A stretch of DNA of 64,000 nucleotides from Fusobacterium sp. (lineage in GTDB: Bacteria > Fusobacteriota > Fusobacteriia > Fusobacteriales > Fusobacteriaceae). Below, piece by piece: positions 1 through 7,608 of this stretch. A program made the position numbers and the translations under genes. The notes under the pieces are model-generated. The model made no database searches and was not told the origin of the DNA. It saw only the letters and a list, made by a program, of their open reading frames with translations. Position 1 is the first letter of the stretch. The number at the start of each line of letters is the position of its first letter. Location of the stretch: NCBI RefSeq assembly GCF_032477075.1, contig NZ_JAWDXO010000014.1, positions 1 to 64,000 of the forward strand, written 5' to 3'.

Positions 1-95
1 TTATTCGATTAATATATCTAATATGAATCCAAAATAATTAATATTTTTTATTTTTTCAACAAATTTATCAAATTATAATTTCCTAAGAAATAAAA

Positions 96-118
96 AAAGT
101 GGCTATTTTAACCACTTT
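96..118 (-). terminator. Rho-independent terminator of the small secreted-protein gene
   Basis: A 7-bp stem (AAAGTGG/CCACTTT) with a 9-nt loop overlaps the stop codon of the leftward gene at 108-413. On the minus strand the stem is followed by a T-rich run. Seen directly; function inferred from position. Confidence 0.7.
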
Positions 119-413
119 CTTCTTTCACCTCTATTCCAAATACTCCTATTCTTGCTAATTCTTCTTCTGTCTCAATGGTTTTTATAATTATTACATTTTT
201 TTCTTCTTTTCTTCTACTTTGCTTATTTAAAGTCACTAACAGCTGTATTTTTTCTTCTCTTGACAATATCAACCATTCATTTTTTTGAATATAAGCTATT
301 TCTTTTTCTATTTTTAACTGTTTTTCCTCTTTTAATTTATTTATTTTTATATCCATTTTATATCCAAAACAAAGGTTGAAAATTATACAAAATAGTACAA
401 TAAATCTCTTCAT
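108..413 (-). CDS. Small secreted or periplasmic protein, unknown function
   Basis: A 101-residue protein whose first 18 or so residues are a basic start (MKR) followed by a hydrophobic stretch (FIVLFCIIFNLCFG), consistent with a signal peptide. The rest is highly charged and lysine/glutamate rich, mostly helical in character (residues 25-75), and I recognise no domain. It stands alone with its own terminator. Nothing around it gives a role; it could be a small envelope protein. The reading frame has normal host-like codon use, so I regard it as a real gene, but no function can be assigned. Confidence 0.6.
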   Translation of the reverse strand: MKRFIVLFCIIFNLCFGYKMDIKINKLKEEKQLKIEKEIAYIQKNEWLILSREEKIQLLVTLNKQSRRKEEKNVIIIKTIETEEELARIGVFGIEVKEESG

Positions 414-531
414 GCTGCTCTGCTTAAATTTCTTTATTTTTTACTTTAAATTCTTTATATTGCTCTAAAACATTTCTTAATGTGAAATGATAAGAATTTA
501 AATGTAAAATAATAAAAAGCTTTATTTTATC

Positions 532-738
532 TTAATTTGACCTAATTACAGTAAACAGAATATAACCAATAATAGAAATTCCAATTAATAAAAGTGCTAA
601 AAACATTATTAAAAATACTAACATTATTTTTTTAAAAGTAACATCTTGATATCTTTGCCAAATAAAAAAAGATACTACAAAAGTTATAAATGTTATTAAT
701 AAACCTAAAAAATAATTATTAAAAACTAACAAATACAT
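532..738 (-). CDS. Small integral membrane protein, two hydrophobic segments
   Basis: A 68-residue protein made almost entirely of two long hydrophobic segments (about residues 8-27 and 38-63) separated by a short polar turn with WQRYQD. The start is preceded by a GGAG-type ribosome binding site. This is the shape of a small two-pass inner-membrane protein. No family is recognised, and the neighbours (a secreted protein and an intergenic repeat) say nothing about the role. It may belong to the chromosome rather than to the prophage, whose lysis genes begin about 1 kb further on. Confidence 0.5.
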   Translation of the reverse strand: MYLLVFNNYFLGLLITFITFVVSFFIWQRYQDVTFKKIMLVFLIMFLALLLIGISIIGYILFTVIRSN

Positions 739-887
739 TTTTTCTCCTAAGTAAATTTAATGATATATTATAACATATCTATTTTATCAAGAAAAGAGGA
801 AAACTTAATTTAACCAAATATAGGCTTACCTTTTCAAAGTCCTTTAAAATCAATTTTACAAAGCCATTTTTAATTATTTTTTAAATA

Positions 888-990
888 AAAAAGGAAAATA
901 TAAATTCTACAGAATAATCTAGTGTAACTCTTCCCCGAGTTGTTATATATACAGTCAAAAAAGGAGTTTCTTTTCAGAGGCTTCTTTTTT
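888..990 (+). repeat. Intergenic repeat unit 1, ending in a terminator hairpin
   Basis: Begins with AAAAAGGAAAATA, continues through a 40-nt AT-rich stretch, and ends 69 nt later with a 14-bp stem (957-970/977-990) that pairs fully on the plus-strand RNA when three G-U pairs are counted, followed by T residues. Two further copies lie at 1477-1588 and 1615-1720 with the same head motif and almost the same head-to-hairpin distance. It may be a small RNA or a terminator-type repeat. Confidence 0.5.
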
Positions 991-1072
991 ATTTTTTTGT
1001 ATCTTATTTCCTTAGATTAGTTCTGTGAGTTTTTAATTACCTTTCTCCACAAAATAAAAAGAATTAAAATTG

Positions 1073-1081
1073 TGATATAAT
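1073..1081 (+). promoter_or_regulatory. Extended -10 promoter for the 1114-1410 gene
   Basis: TGATATAAT is an extended -10 element (TGn plus TATAAT) about 30 nt before the ATG at 1114. No clear -35 box is seen at the usual distance, which is common for extended -10 promoters. Confidence 0.5.
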
Positions 1082-1113
1082 AAAAATATCTTAATATTTT
1101 GGAGGGAGATTTT

Positions 1114-1410
1114 ATGAAAAAAGTTTTATTAGTTTTATTTATTGTATTTTCACTAGGAATGAGTGTAAATTTATTAGCTTGTCCAGATGATGAAGAAACA
1201 CACGAAGAAGTACAAGCAATGCTTGAAGATAAGAATATACCTGTCACATTGAAAGGTAAAAAAATAATTGTAGAAAATAAAAAATTATATTCATTAGCTT
1301 TGAAAGAAAGTAATCTTGATAAAGAAGCTGCAGAAGAAGCAGTTGAAACTATTATATTCACTCTTTGTGTATATGCTGACAATCATGGTCTAGAAGTGGA
1401 AGAAATATAA
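1114..1410 (+). CDS. Small secreted acidic protein, unknown function
   Basis: A 98-residue protein starting at the ATG at 1114, chosen because GGAGGGAG lies just before it; a TTG at 1099 in the same frame lies upstream of that site and is unlikely. Residues 1-21 form a typical signal peptide ending near LLAC, where the Cys could also be a lipidation site. The mature part begins with an acidic patch (PDDEETHEE) and is predicted to be helical. No family recognised. It is the only rightward gene in this left flank and is followed by a copy of the intergenic repeat, which would terminate its transcript. Confidence 0.6.
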   Translation: MKKVLLVLFIVFSLGMSVNLLACPDDEETHEEVQAMLEDKNIPVTLKGKKIIVENKKLYSLALKESNLDKEAAEEAVETIIFTLCVYADNHGLEVEEI

Positions 1411-1476
1411 GAGAACTGTAGCTGTGAATTAAAACAATTTGAAAATATAAAATTATAATATATTAGATTAAAAAGA

Positions 1477-1588
1477 AAAAAGGAAAATAAAATTTTTAAA
1501 GTATAAATATAATGTAACATATTATTTCCTTAATGTTTTTATATTATAAGAAAAAAGGAGCTCACGTCTCAGAGTTCCTTTTTTTTAT
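1477..1588 (+). repeat. Intergenic repeat unit 2, ending in a terminator hairpin
   Basis: Same head as unit 1 (AAAAAGGAAAATA at 1477-1489) and a 13-bp stem (1551-1563/1572-1584) with one G-U pair on the plus strand, loop ACGTCTCA, then a run of T. The hairpin sits 74 nt after the head. It follows the 1114-1410 gene and can terminate it. Confidence 0.55.
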
Positions 1589-1614
1589 TTAATATTTTCA
1601 CTAATTATTTTTTT

Positions 1615-1720
1615 AAAAAGGAAAATAAAAAATTTATAGAATAATTATGTATTATCAAAATCTTTTTTCATATTTCCTTTTTATATAGAAAAAGAGCCTC
1701 TGGAAAGGAAGCTCTTTTTT
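1615..1720 (-). repeat. Intergenic repeat unit 3 and late-operon terminator
   Basis: Third copy of the unit: head AAAAAGGAAAATA at 1615-1627 and a 12-bp hairpin at 1689-1719, again 74 nt after the head. Here the wobble pair favours the minus-strand RNA, so the hairpin probably terminates the leftward phage lysis operon, which ends at 1783. Confidence 0.5.
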
Positions 1721-1782
1721 GTATTATAAAAATCCAAGGAATGTTTAGGTGACATATTATACAATAATATTTTCTCTTTTGT

Positions 1783-2190
1783 CTACCTTTTTATTTCCTG
1801 TTTATCTCTGCACTGTTCCAATGCCAACTTTAATTTTGCTGGAACAGGTATTCCTAATATTGCTGCATTTTCCAGTATAGATAAAAATTCTGTTGCTACA
1901 TAAAACATCAATACCAATGTTCTTATTCCTACACCCTGAAGAATTATATCCATCTGAGTAGCTGCAACTATTATTCCTAAGACAACAACTTTTTTACTCA
2001 ATCCTTTATACGCTCTCCTAGAATTAACATTCTTTCCTTTATAACCTTTTGCAACTCCTGTTATGTAATCTAATACCATCATTATTAGTAAAGCTTTAAT
2101 TAAGATATCAAAGCCTCCTATTAAATAAAGGACTATGCTCAGCCACCCAGTCCAAATTAAAGCTAAATAATATTTTGCTGAACCTATCAT
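1783..2190 (-). CDS. Phage holin, toxin-secretion/lysis holin family (Phage_holin_4)
   Basis: A 135-residue membrane protein resembling the TcdE/BhlA-like phage lysis holin family. Hydrophobic segments lie at about 8-27, 30-47, 67-85 and 87-115, with the characteristic LLIMMVLDYITG followed by a basic stretch (KGYKGKNVNSRRAYKG) and a lysine-rich tail. Holins oligomerise in the inner membrane and open it so that the endolysin reaches the wall. It is the last gene of the leftward late operon, two genes after the M15 endolysin, the usual place for lysis genes. Family recognition is good; timing of lysis is inferred. Confidence 0.85.
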   Translation of the reverse strand: MIGSAKYYLALIWTGWLSIVLYLIGGFDILIKALLIMMVLDYITGVAKGYKGKNVNSRRAYKGLSKKVVVLGIIVAATQMDIILQGVGIRTLVLMFYVATEFLSILENAAILGIPVPAKLKLALEQCRDKQEIKR

Positions 2191-2203
2191 TGTTCCACTC
2201 TCC

Positions 2204-2449
2204 CTATTGTGCCATCATGTATGTTAATAGTCTGTCTGTTATATTGTAAATCCAATCCCCTATTTGAATTCTTGGAAAAATCACATTTACTGCAATTAGT
2301 AATATAAATACATACAGTACATTTACTAAAGCTTCTTTAAAAACATCTACTTTCAAAGCTTCTATTTCTTGAGCTTTTTCTCCACTCTTAGTAATTTTCT
2401 TTAATAATTCAAATCCTTTTGTAATTAATCCAATTACTGGTAATTTCAT
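2204..2449 (-). CDS. Small one-pass membrane protein between endolysin and holin
   Basis: An 81-residue protein with an amphipathic, lysine-rich N-terminal half (residues 10-40) and one hydrophobic segment at about 41-60 (ALVNVLYVFILLIAVNVIF). It lies between the endolysin and the holin with gaps of under 15 nt on each side, so it is part of the lysis cassette. It may be a second holin, an antiholin or a spanin-like helper; the sequence does not decide. The outer membrane of this host makes a spanin function necessary somewhere in the phage, but there is no signal peptide or lipobox here to support that reading. Confidence 0.6.
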   Translation of the reverse strand: MKLPVIGLITKGFELLKKITKSGEKAQEIEALKVDVFKEALVNVLYVFILLIAVNVIFPRIQIGDWIYNITDRLLTYMMAQ

Positions 2450-2458
2450 AATTCCCCC

Positions 2459-2881
2459 TTATTTATTTACAAAGTACATTTTTCTTTCCTGATCCTTATT
2501 TAATTTAAAGCCAATATGCACAAAATTTTGTTTAGGATAATAGATTAGTTGGTCAAATTGTATTATTTCTTTTGTTTGTGCTTCTATAAGCTTATTATAT
2601 ATGTCTTTGCTAGTCATCTTATTACTATAAACATCTACTGCCATTCCAAATCTATGTGCAGATGTTTTACTTCCTTTTACTGCTGTATTAAGTTCTTCAC
2701 ATCTAAACCAACTTAAAACTATAAGAGGTATTCCTAAATATTCTCTTATTATATCCATTCTTGAAGCTGTATATAGAATATTATCCCTTTCGTCTCTTGA
2801 AGGAATATTCTTTATTTTTAATCTTTCCCCTGTTGCTGATACTGTACTTTCTCTTTCTGTAAAATACTTTGATATTTGCAT
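2459..2881 (-). CDS. Phage endolysin, M15-type D,D/L,D-peptidase
   Basis: A 140-residue peptidase of the M15/VanY-like zinc family, which cuts peptide cross-links of peptidoglycan at the end of the lytic cycle. The zinc site is visible: SAHRFGMAVD gives His76 and Asp83 in the spacing HxxxxxxD, and FVHIGF gives His122. The domain fills the whole protein, with no wall-binding module and no signal peptide, so export depends on the holin next door. Length is normal for single-domain phage endopeptidases. It opens the lysis cassette, directly after the tail-fibre genes. Confidence 0.88.
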   Translation of the reverse strand: MQISKYFTERESTVSATGERLKIKNIPSRDERDNILYTASRMDIIREYLGIPLIVLSWFRCEELNTAVKGSKTSAHRFGMAVDVYSNKMTSKDIYNKLIEAQTKEIIQFDQLIYYPKQNFVHIGFKLNKDQERKMYFVNK

Positions 2882-2924
2882 CTTATCCTCCTTAAAAATT
2901 ATTTTTTAAACTGAATAATTTCTA

Positions 2925-3449
2925 TTATAATCCTTTTATTTTTATTTCCAATTCATCTATATCCTTTTTATACTGTTTCATTTGCATGTCTATACTGTCT
3001 ATCTCTTCTTGAATGGCAAATCCTGAAGCAATAAGTTCATCTTTTTCTTTTTTTAATTGAGAATATTTCAATATTTTATTTTTTCTTTCTTCTATTAATT
3101 CTTCTCTGGTAACTCCCTCTTCCCATATATATGCTTCTTTATTCCAAACCTTTTTTATAAAATTCTCTGGAGCTTCTACAACTATTATCTCTCCTGTTTC
3201 TACATATTCTCCATCTTGGAGTAATTCCAATTTATTATCCAATAAAATAAGTTCTTCCCTAGTTTTTTCTCTTATTTTATTAGTTGCTAAATCCAAAATA
3301 GGATTATTATATTTTTCTAAAGAAGCAAACATTTCATTTTCCCAATCAGGATAATGTTCTTTTGGATTTTCTAGAAACTTTTCTTTATTTTCTGCATAAA
3401 TACCAGTTATAAATTTTAAATTTTTATCATAAATATATATTATCTTCAT
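2925..3449 (-). CDS. Tail fibre assembly-like protein
   Basis: A 174-residue protein directly downstream of the tail fibre gene. The first 60 residues (IYIYDKN, GIYAENKEKFLENPKEHYPDWEN) and the middle segment with VWNKEAYIWEEG look like the small accessory proteins that follow fibre genes; the last 60 residues form a charged coiled coil. I infer a fibre-assembly chaperone or a minor fibre component from position and overall form, not from a firm domain match. It is co-transcribed with the fibre gene (9-nt gap) and separated from the endolysin by 43 nt. Confidence 0.5.
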   Translation of the reverse strand: MKIIYIYDKNLKFITGIYAENKEKFLENPKEHYPDWENEMFASLEKYNNPILDLATNKIREKTREELILLDNKLELLQDGEYVETGEIIVVEAPENFIKKVWNKEAYIWEEGVTREELIEERKNKILKYSQLKKEKDELIASGFAIQEEIDSIDMQMKQYKKDIDELEIKIKGL

Positions 3450-3458
3450 TTTTTCCTC

Positions 3459-4667
3459 CTACCAGTCTATTAAAGCATTTTTTGCATAAACCATTAATTG
3501 TACTTGTACATCACTTACTGGTGTATCACAAAATAGTTTAAATGTATTTTCTGTACTTGCTACTAATTTAACATAGTTATTTGTACTTGCAGATGTTGCA
3601 GTGGCTGTTGCTATTGCATTTATTGGAAATGGTAAAAAATATTCTACTCCTGAAGAATTTGCTGTTATTAAATTTTGAAATATAATTGAAGCCAATTGTC
3701 CTCTTATCTGTCTATATGTAACTGAAAATCCCTGTGTTGGTGTTAAAACTGTTTTTGCTTGTGAAAATGTGGTTCTTAATATATCTGCCAATGAGCTTCC
3801 TGTAAAATAGTTATAATCTACATAAGCAATACTGGTATCTGCTGTACAAATAAAAAGAGAGTTACTTGTAGTACTTATATATATTTTTCCTTTTTGTTTT
3901 GAGCCTGCTGTCTGGATATATCCACCAAAATTATTTCCCAGTATAAGAGAATATGCATCACTTAAAGCTTTTGCTGTTACAAGCTTATTTGTGTCACTTT
4001 CATTAAAATTATCTGTCTTATTTAAATTGAACCCAGTGTTCTTGGTTAATATTTTAGGTTCATAATCAGTTTTTGTCTTTTGATTAAAATTGTATAAAGC
4101 TTTTGCTGATACAAGTTTATTTATATCATCCAATTCGTAACTATCAGTTTTTTCTAAATTAAATCCAGTTTTTTTATCTATAATATTTTCTTTTTTTGCT
4201 AATTCCTTTCCTAGATACTCTTTATCTACCCAGAATTCTTTCCCATCCCAATTCACAATAAGACTTTCTAAAGATGTAGCTATTATATTAAAATGGTTTT
4301 TTATTTTTACTGGTGCGCTGCTTTGAGGTGGTAAATACGAAGCTTCCTGTCCATCATTTATATACCAATATAAAACCTCTACTCCATCATCTTCCACATA
4401 TATCCCAAACTCACGAGGATAATACCCTTCTGTCACTCCATCATTAGTTAGTGGAACTGTAAGCCTTACAGCTTCATTTACTTGTGCTATTTCTGATATT
4501 CCTACCTCTTTTTTTAAGCTTTTTATATCTGTAAAATTCAATGGATTTTCTGTTTCTTCAAGTAGTCCATTACCCACTTTTACTTTAACAAATTTTACAG
4601 GAATATTATTAGCTGCACATTTAGCCTGGTATATACTCCCTGAACTTGTTAAACCATTATACTTCAT
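3459..4667 (-). CDS. Phage tail fibre protein (tail-collar fibre N-terminal domain)
   Basis: A 402-residue fibre, the P2 gpH-type receptor-binding protein. Residues 1-145 match the DUF3751-like phage tail-collar fibre domain that docks to the baseplate (TSSGSIYQAKCAANNIPV; YYPREFGIYVED). It then carries two copies of a repeat (TGFNLEKTDSYELDDINKLV and TGFNLNKTDNFNESDTNKLV, about 43 residues apart), as often seen in fibre shafts, followed by a glycine- and serine-rich C-terminal part that is likely the trimeric tip. It overlaps gene I by 4 nt (ATGA). The tip is the part expected to set host range. Confidence 0.8.
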   Translation of the reverse strand: MKYNGLTSSGSIYQAKCAANNIPVKFVKVKVGNGLLEETENPLNFTDIKSLKKEVGISEIAQVNEAVRLTVPLTNDGVTEGYYPREFGIYVEDDGVEVLYWYINDGQEASYLPPQSSAPVKIKNHFNIIATSLESLIVNWDGKEFWVDKEYLGKELAKKENIIDKKTGFNLEKTDSYELDDINKLVSAKALYNFNQKTKTDYEPKILTKNTGFNLNKTDNFNESDTNKLVTAKALSDAYSLILGNNFGGYIQTAGSKQKGKIYISTTSNSLFICTADTSIAYVDYNYFTGSSLADILRTTFSQAKTVLTPTQGFSVTYRQIRGQLASIIFQNLITANSSGVEYFLPFPINAIATATATSASTNNYVKLVASTENTFKLFCDTPVSDVQVQLMVYAKNALIDW

Positions 4668-5302
4668 CTTTCTACCTCCATTTCTATTGTTTTATAAATT
4701 CCTTGGAATAGATTTAATTCTATATCCCCATCCTTTAAGCTACTGAAATATTCTCTTTCAATTTCGGAAGTTACGAAATTTCCAATCCTATATTTAACTT
4801 TTTCTCTCTCTCTATCTAAATAAACAGATTCTAATATACTTCTACAGTTTTTATATTTATTTATTATTTCTAATAAGTTCTTCAACCAGTATATAGAAGT
4901 ATTTGCTTCTGTTGTTGTTATTTTAAAAGTAAAAGGTTTTCCATCAAATTCATACCACTCTGATAATTGAATCGGATAGTTTAAATTTTTTAAATTCTCT
5001 TCTATTATTTTTTTAGTTCCTTTTTTACTATGCGCCCAGTATGCTTCTTTTATAAGTTTTATTTTTACTTCTCTTTCTAGAGTTTCTTTCCAGTTATCAA
5101 TTGTAAACTGCCAGGCAAGCTGTGAAAGCACTTGATCTGATTGTATATCAAGGTTTTTAAATATAGCTAGTTTATCAATTTCAGGTATAATCTGACTTTT
5201 AAAAATACTTTCAACTTGTAATGATAAAGCTTTCAAATTTTTGTATTTCTTTAAGTTTTCTGGAAAGAAAAATTGATATTCTGTATTTATTAGCTTATTC
5301 AT
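4664..5302 (-). CDS. Phage tail protein I (P2 gpI family, baseplate)
   Basis: A 212-residue protein that resembles P2 gpI: an opening with a large phenolic/leucine pattern, LAIFKNLDIQSDQVLSQLAW, and a motif DNWKETLEREVKIKLIKEAYW near residues 68-90 that is typical of the family. gpI sits at the baseplate rim between J and the fibre. It overlaps the end of J by 8 nt and the start of the fibre by 4 nt, so translation is coupled. A copy of the 19-bp palindrome discussed below lies within its coding sequence at 4761-4779. Confidence 0.82.
   Translation of the reverse strand: MNKLINTEYQFFFPENLKKYKNLKALSLQVESIFKSQIIPEIDKLAIFKNLDIQSDQVLSQLAWQFTIDNWKETLEREVKIKLIKEAYWAHSKKGTKKIIEENLKNLNYPIQLSEWYEFDGKPFTFKITTTEANTSIYWLKNLLEIINKYKNCRSILESVYLDREREKVKYRIGNFVTSEIEREYFSSLKDGDIELNLFQGIYKTIEMEVER
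4761..4779. repeat. 19-bp palindrome, copy A (parS-like site)
   Basis: ATTTCGGAAGTTACGAAAT. It differs at two positions from the copies at 16265-16283 and 32385-32403, which are identical to each other. It lies inside the gpI gene. CG dinucleotides are rare in this DNA, so a repeated palindrome with two of them is notable. Confidence 0.6.
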
Positions 5303-6398
5303 CTTCTACTCCCTGATATTCAGTTGTAATATCTTGTTCCTGAGCTACTTGTGTTTTTTCTAATTTTGTAAATACAGGACTTACTATCTCTATTCTCTTT
5401 ACTCCTGCCTGAATTAAAAGCTGTATAAGCTTATTAGGATTTATATCTCTTCCAAGTTTTTGTTTTTGCCATGAAATATATTCCTGAAGAGCTGTTTCCA
5501 TTTTAGGCTTAATTACACTTACATCTTCTTCATTTTCAATCCACCATTTGAAATTTATATTGTAGTTTTCAGCTACTGGCGTTTCCACTTCTACCTTGTC
5601 TGTAAAAGGTCTGACATCATCACTAAGAGCATTTTTAACAATATTCAATATCTCTTCTTCAGGAAGTTTCCCATCTTTCATTAGTGGATATATTTTTACC
5701 ACTCCTGGTGTCTCTTCTGGTGTATATATATGAGTATCAATAATGTCCTGATGAGCTGTTAAAACATAATATTTATATGCTGCTATTGGTCCAGCTGTTG
5801 AAAAAGAAGTAGGTTTTAATCTGATTCTTTCTCTTAAACTTTCATCTTCTTCTCTATCTGCTCCACCATTTGAAACTGTTAAATTTTCAACTTTTAGTAA
5901 AAAAGGAATATCATCTATTACTGTATTTATTTCTCCAACTGCAAATCCATTTCCTATGGTTCCTTCAGTTACACAAGTAACATGACCTGTTATTTCTCTT
6001 TTTCCTATTTCTAATTCTATATTTTCATCTAATTCAAAATATAAATCTCTTACTCCTACTTTATGTCCTTTTGGTATAACTATTATTTCATCAAATACTT
6101 TAGAAAAAGTATATTTTATTGTAGCCCCTGCTCCTTTTTCTTCATTTCTTTTAACTCCTACAAGTTCCCCAATAGCTTCTAAATACACTCCATTTGAATA
6201 TCTTAAAAGGTTCATTTTCCCAGTGAAATTAATATCTTCTTTTATTATGGTTATGATATATGTTACCCAGCTTATAAAATCATTTATTGGATCTCCATTT
6301 GCTACTTGGACTTTCATTATATCTTCATAACCTTTTTTCAATATAGCTTCAACTTCATTTACATTATTTTTAACAAATCCAATATCTTCACTCATCAT
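5295..6398 (-). CDS. Baseplate assembly protein J
   Basis: A 367-residue protein of the Baseplate_J family (P2 gpJ, Mu gp47). The family pattern is clear: SNGVYLEAIGELVGVKRNE around residue 70, then GATIKYTFS, a beta-rich middle (VIPKGHKVGVRDLYFELDEN, GTIGNGFAVGEIN) and the NGGADREEDESLRERIR motif near 180. J forms the baseplate wedge that joins W to I and the fibre. Two adjacent ATGs (6398 and 6393-6395) are possible; the gene overlaps the stop of W. It sits in the order W-J-I-fibre, exactly as in P2. Confidence 0.9.
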   Translation of the reverse strand: MMSEDIGFVKNNVNEVEAILKKGYEDIMKVQVANGDPINDFISWVTYIITIIKEDINFTGKMNLLRYSNGVYLEAIGELVGVKRNEEKGAGATIKYTFSKVFDEIIVIPKGHKVGVRDLYFELDENIELEIGKREITGHVTCVTEGTIGNGFAVGEINTVIDDIPFLLKVENLTVSNGGADREEDESLRERIRLKPTSFSTAGPIAAYKYYVLTAHQDIIDTHIYTPEETPGVVKIYPLMKDGKLPEEEILNIVKNALSDDVRPFTDKVEVETPVAENYNINFKWWIENEEDVSVIKPKMETALQEYISWQKQKLGRDINPNKLIQLLIQAGVKRIEIVSPVFTKLEKTQVAQEQDITTEYQGVEDE

Positions 6399-6702
6399 TT
6401 ATCACCCCTTCAACACTTATTTTATATTTTCCAGTACTTATTTCATCAAGCAGCACTATAACTTCAGATACTGAAAATCTAGGCTCTTCTCTTGAAATTT
6501 CTTCTACTACTTCTGAGGCTATCTGGGCTTCAATTATGTTAAAAGGTTTATCTATATTTTCTGAATCTATTCCTTTATATCTTGCTAGAACTACATTTCC
6601 CTTTACTCTGCCTAAAATATTTTCTATATTTTGAATTATCTCCTTTTCTTTTCTAGGCTTGAAAGTATACTCTTTTTTTTCAAAATTAGTTATAGTCACC
6701 AT
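6388..6702 (-). CDS. Baseplate wedge protein, GPW/gp25 family
   Basis: A 104-residue protein of the gpW/gp25 baseplate family: an N-terminal beta segment, then IIQNIENILGRVKGNVVLAR, which fits the family pattern of a helix that leads to a conserved arginine and G-N-V/L. In P2 and T4 this protein nucleates the wedge on the inner tail tube. The start overlaps the stop of the U-like gene (TAATG) and its own end overlaps J. Assignment rests on the motif and on the fixed position between V/U and J. Confidence 0.75.
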   Translation of the reverse strand: MVTITNFEKKEYTFKPRKEKEIIQNIENILGRVKGNVVLARYKGIDSENIDKPFNIIEAQIASEVVEEISREEPRFSVSEVIVLLDEISTGKYKISVEGVINDE

Positions 6703-7094
6703 TAGTTATACTCCTTCAATTCTATTGATAGTTCTATTTTTGTTACAACTCCAAGAGAACTAAAAGTTTTATGAGTTTCTGAAATACTTGCTATAACATA
6801 CCACCCTGTACCTATTACTTTTCTTCCTAGTATAAATTTCAAAGTATTTCCCTTTTTCATATATTCTTCCAGCTCCTTAACTGACAGTAAAGGATTGACA
6901 TTAAAAGCAGAATTCAAATGTATATCAAATTTTATTGAATCTAGATTTTCTCCATCAAATTGTAGTTTTGGCTTTCCATTCATCATTTTATGCTCTATCC
7001 AATTTACACTCTTATCAATTGACATATTATTTATTGTCTTTATATAAAAAGAACTGCAAGCAAAAATTACTTTTCCTAAACTTCCTATTATCAT
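6702..7094 (-). CDS. P2 gpU-like tail protein
   Basis: A 130-residue protein that fits the phage P2 GpU family: starts with a short beta strand (GSLGKVIFACSSFYI), then WIEHKMMNGKPKLQFDGENL and a closing segment ending IELSIELKEY. In P2, U is a tail-terminus or baseplate-associated protein needed for tail completion. It is encoded between V and W here, an arrangement found in several Firmicutes and fusobacterial P2-like prophages. A GGAG site lies before the ATG. Family assignment is moderate. Confidence 0.65.
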   Translation of the reverse strand: MIIGSLGKVIFACSSFYIKTINNMSIDKSVNWIEHKMMNGKPKLQFDGENLDSIKFDIHLNSAFNVNPLLSVKELEEYMKKGNTLKFILGRKVIGTGWYVIASISETHKTFSSLGVVTKIELSIELKEYN

Positions 7095-7105
7095 TTTTTC
7101 TCCTT

Positions 7106-7606
7106 TTATCCTTGTGGAGGACCAGATACATCCTTACCAGAAGATACTCCAGTAGTTAAGTGTTTCTTCAAAGATATTCCATCTGCCTTGATATCTCCCT
7201 CTATAACCTCTACATCTCCTTTAATTTTTACCTTGCCGTTGATAAATATTTCAGGACATATAATTTCTATTTTCTTTTTACAATCAATATAAAGTCTTGA
7301 AGTCTTTTCATCATATTCAATCTTTGTTCCATCAGAATATACTTTTATATCCTTTCCTTCATCTGCCCCTTCTGGTACTGGATTAGCTAGTGAAAATCCA
7401 CTTCCTAGATAATATCCACTATTCCCATTGTCTACTATTAAACAAAGCCCATTCTCACCCACTACAGGCATTTTATATTCTTTTGTACCAGTGGTTCTTC
7501 CTTGACAAACTATAAGTTCTTCTGATTGTGTTCCTAAATCTTGAAATGTTACTTTTACAGTTCCTTTTTTATTATTTACTATAGATACAGTTCCAAATCT
7601 TATCAT
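7106..7606 (-). CDS. Baseplate spike/assembly protein V
   Basis: A 166-residue protein of the gpV family, the trimeric membrane-piercing spike at the tail tip. It has an N-terminal OB-like domain (RFGTVSIVNNKKGTVKVTFQ, VPVVGENGLCLIVDNGNSGYYLGS) and a C-terminal run of short beta repeats rich in I, K and G (residues 105-145: IEYDEKTSRLYIDCKKKIEI), as expected for an intertwined beta helix. It ends with a Gly-Pro-Pro-Gln-Gly tail. It follows gene D by 2 nt. This is the element that contacts the outer membrane during injection. Confidence 0.82.
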   Translation of the reverse strand: MIRFGTVSIVNNKKGTVKVTFQDLGTQSEELIVCQGRTTGTKEYKMPVVGENGLCLIVDNGNSGYYLGSGFSLANPVPEGADEGKDIKVYSDGTKIEYDEKTSRLYIDCKKKIEIICPEIFINGKVKIKGDVEVIEGDIKADGISLKKHLTTGVSSGKDVSGPPQG

Positions 7607-7608
7607 TT

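Noticed and set aside
1..60. Minus-strand open stretch ending in TAA near position 1
   Set aside because: About 23 codons without a start codon and with an upstream stop; not a gene end that can be supported.
1017..1382. Long minus-strand frame opposite the secreted-protein gene
   Set aside because: Serine- and isoleucine-rich shadow of the rightward gene at 1114-1410, which has a ribosome site and signal peptide.
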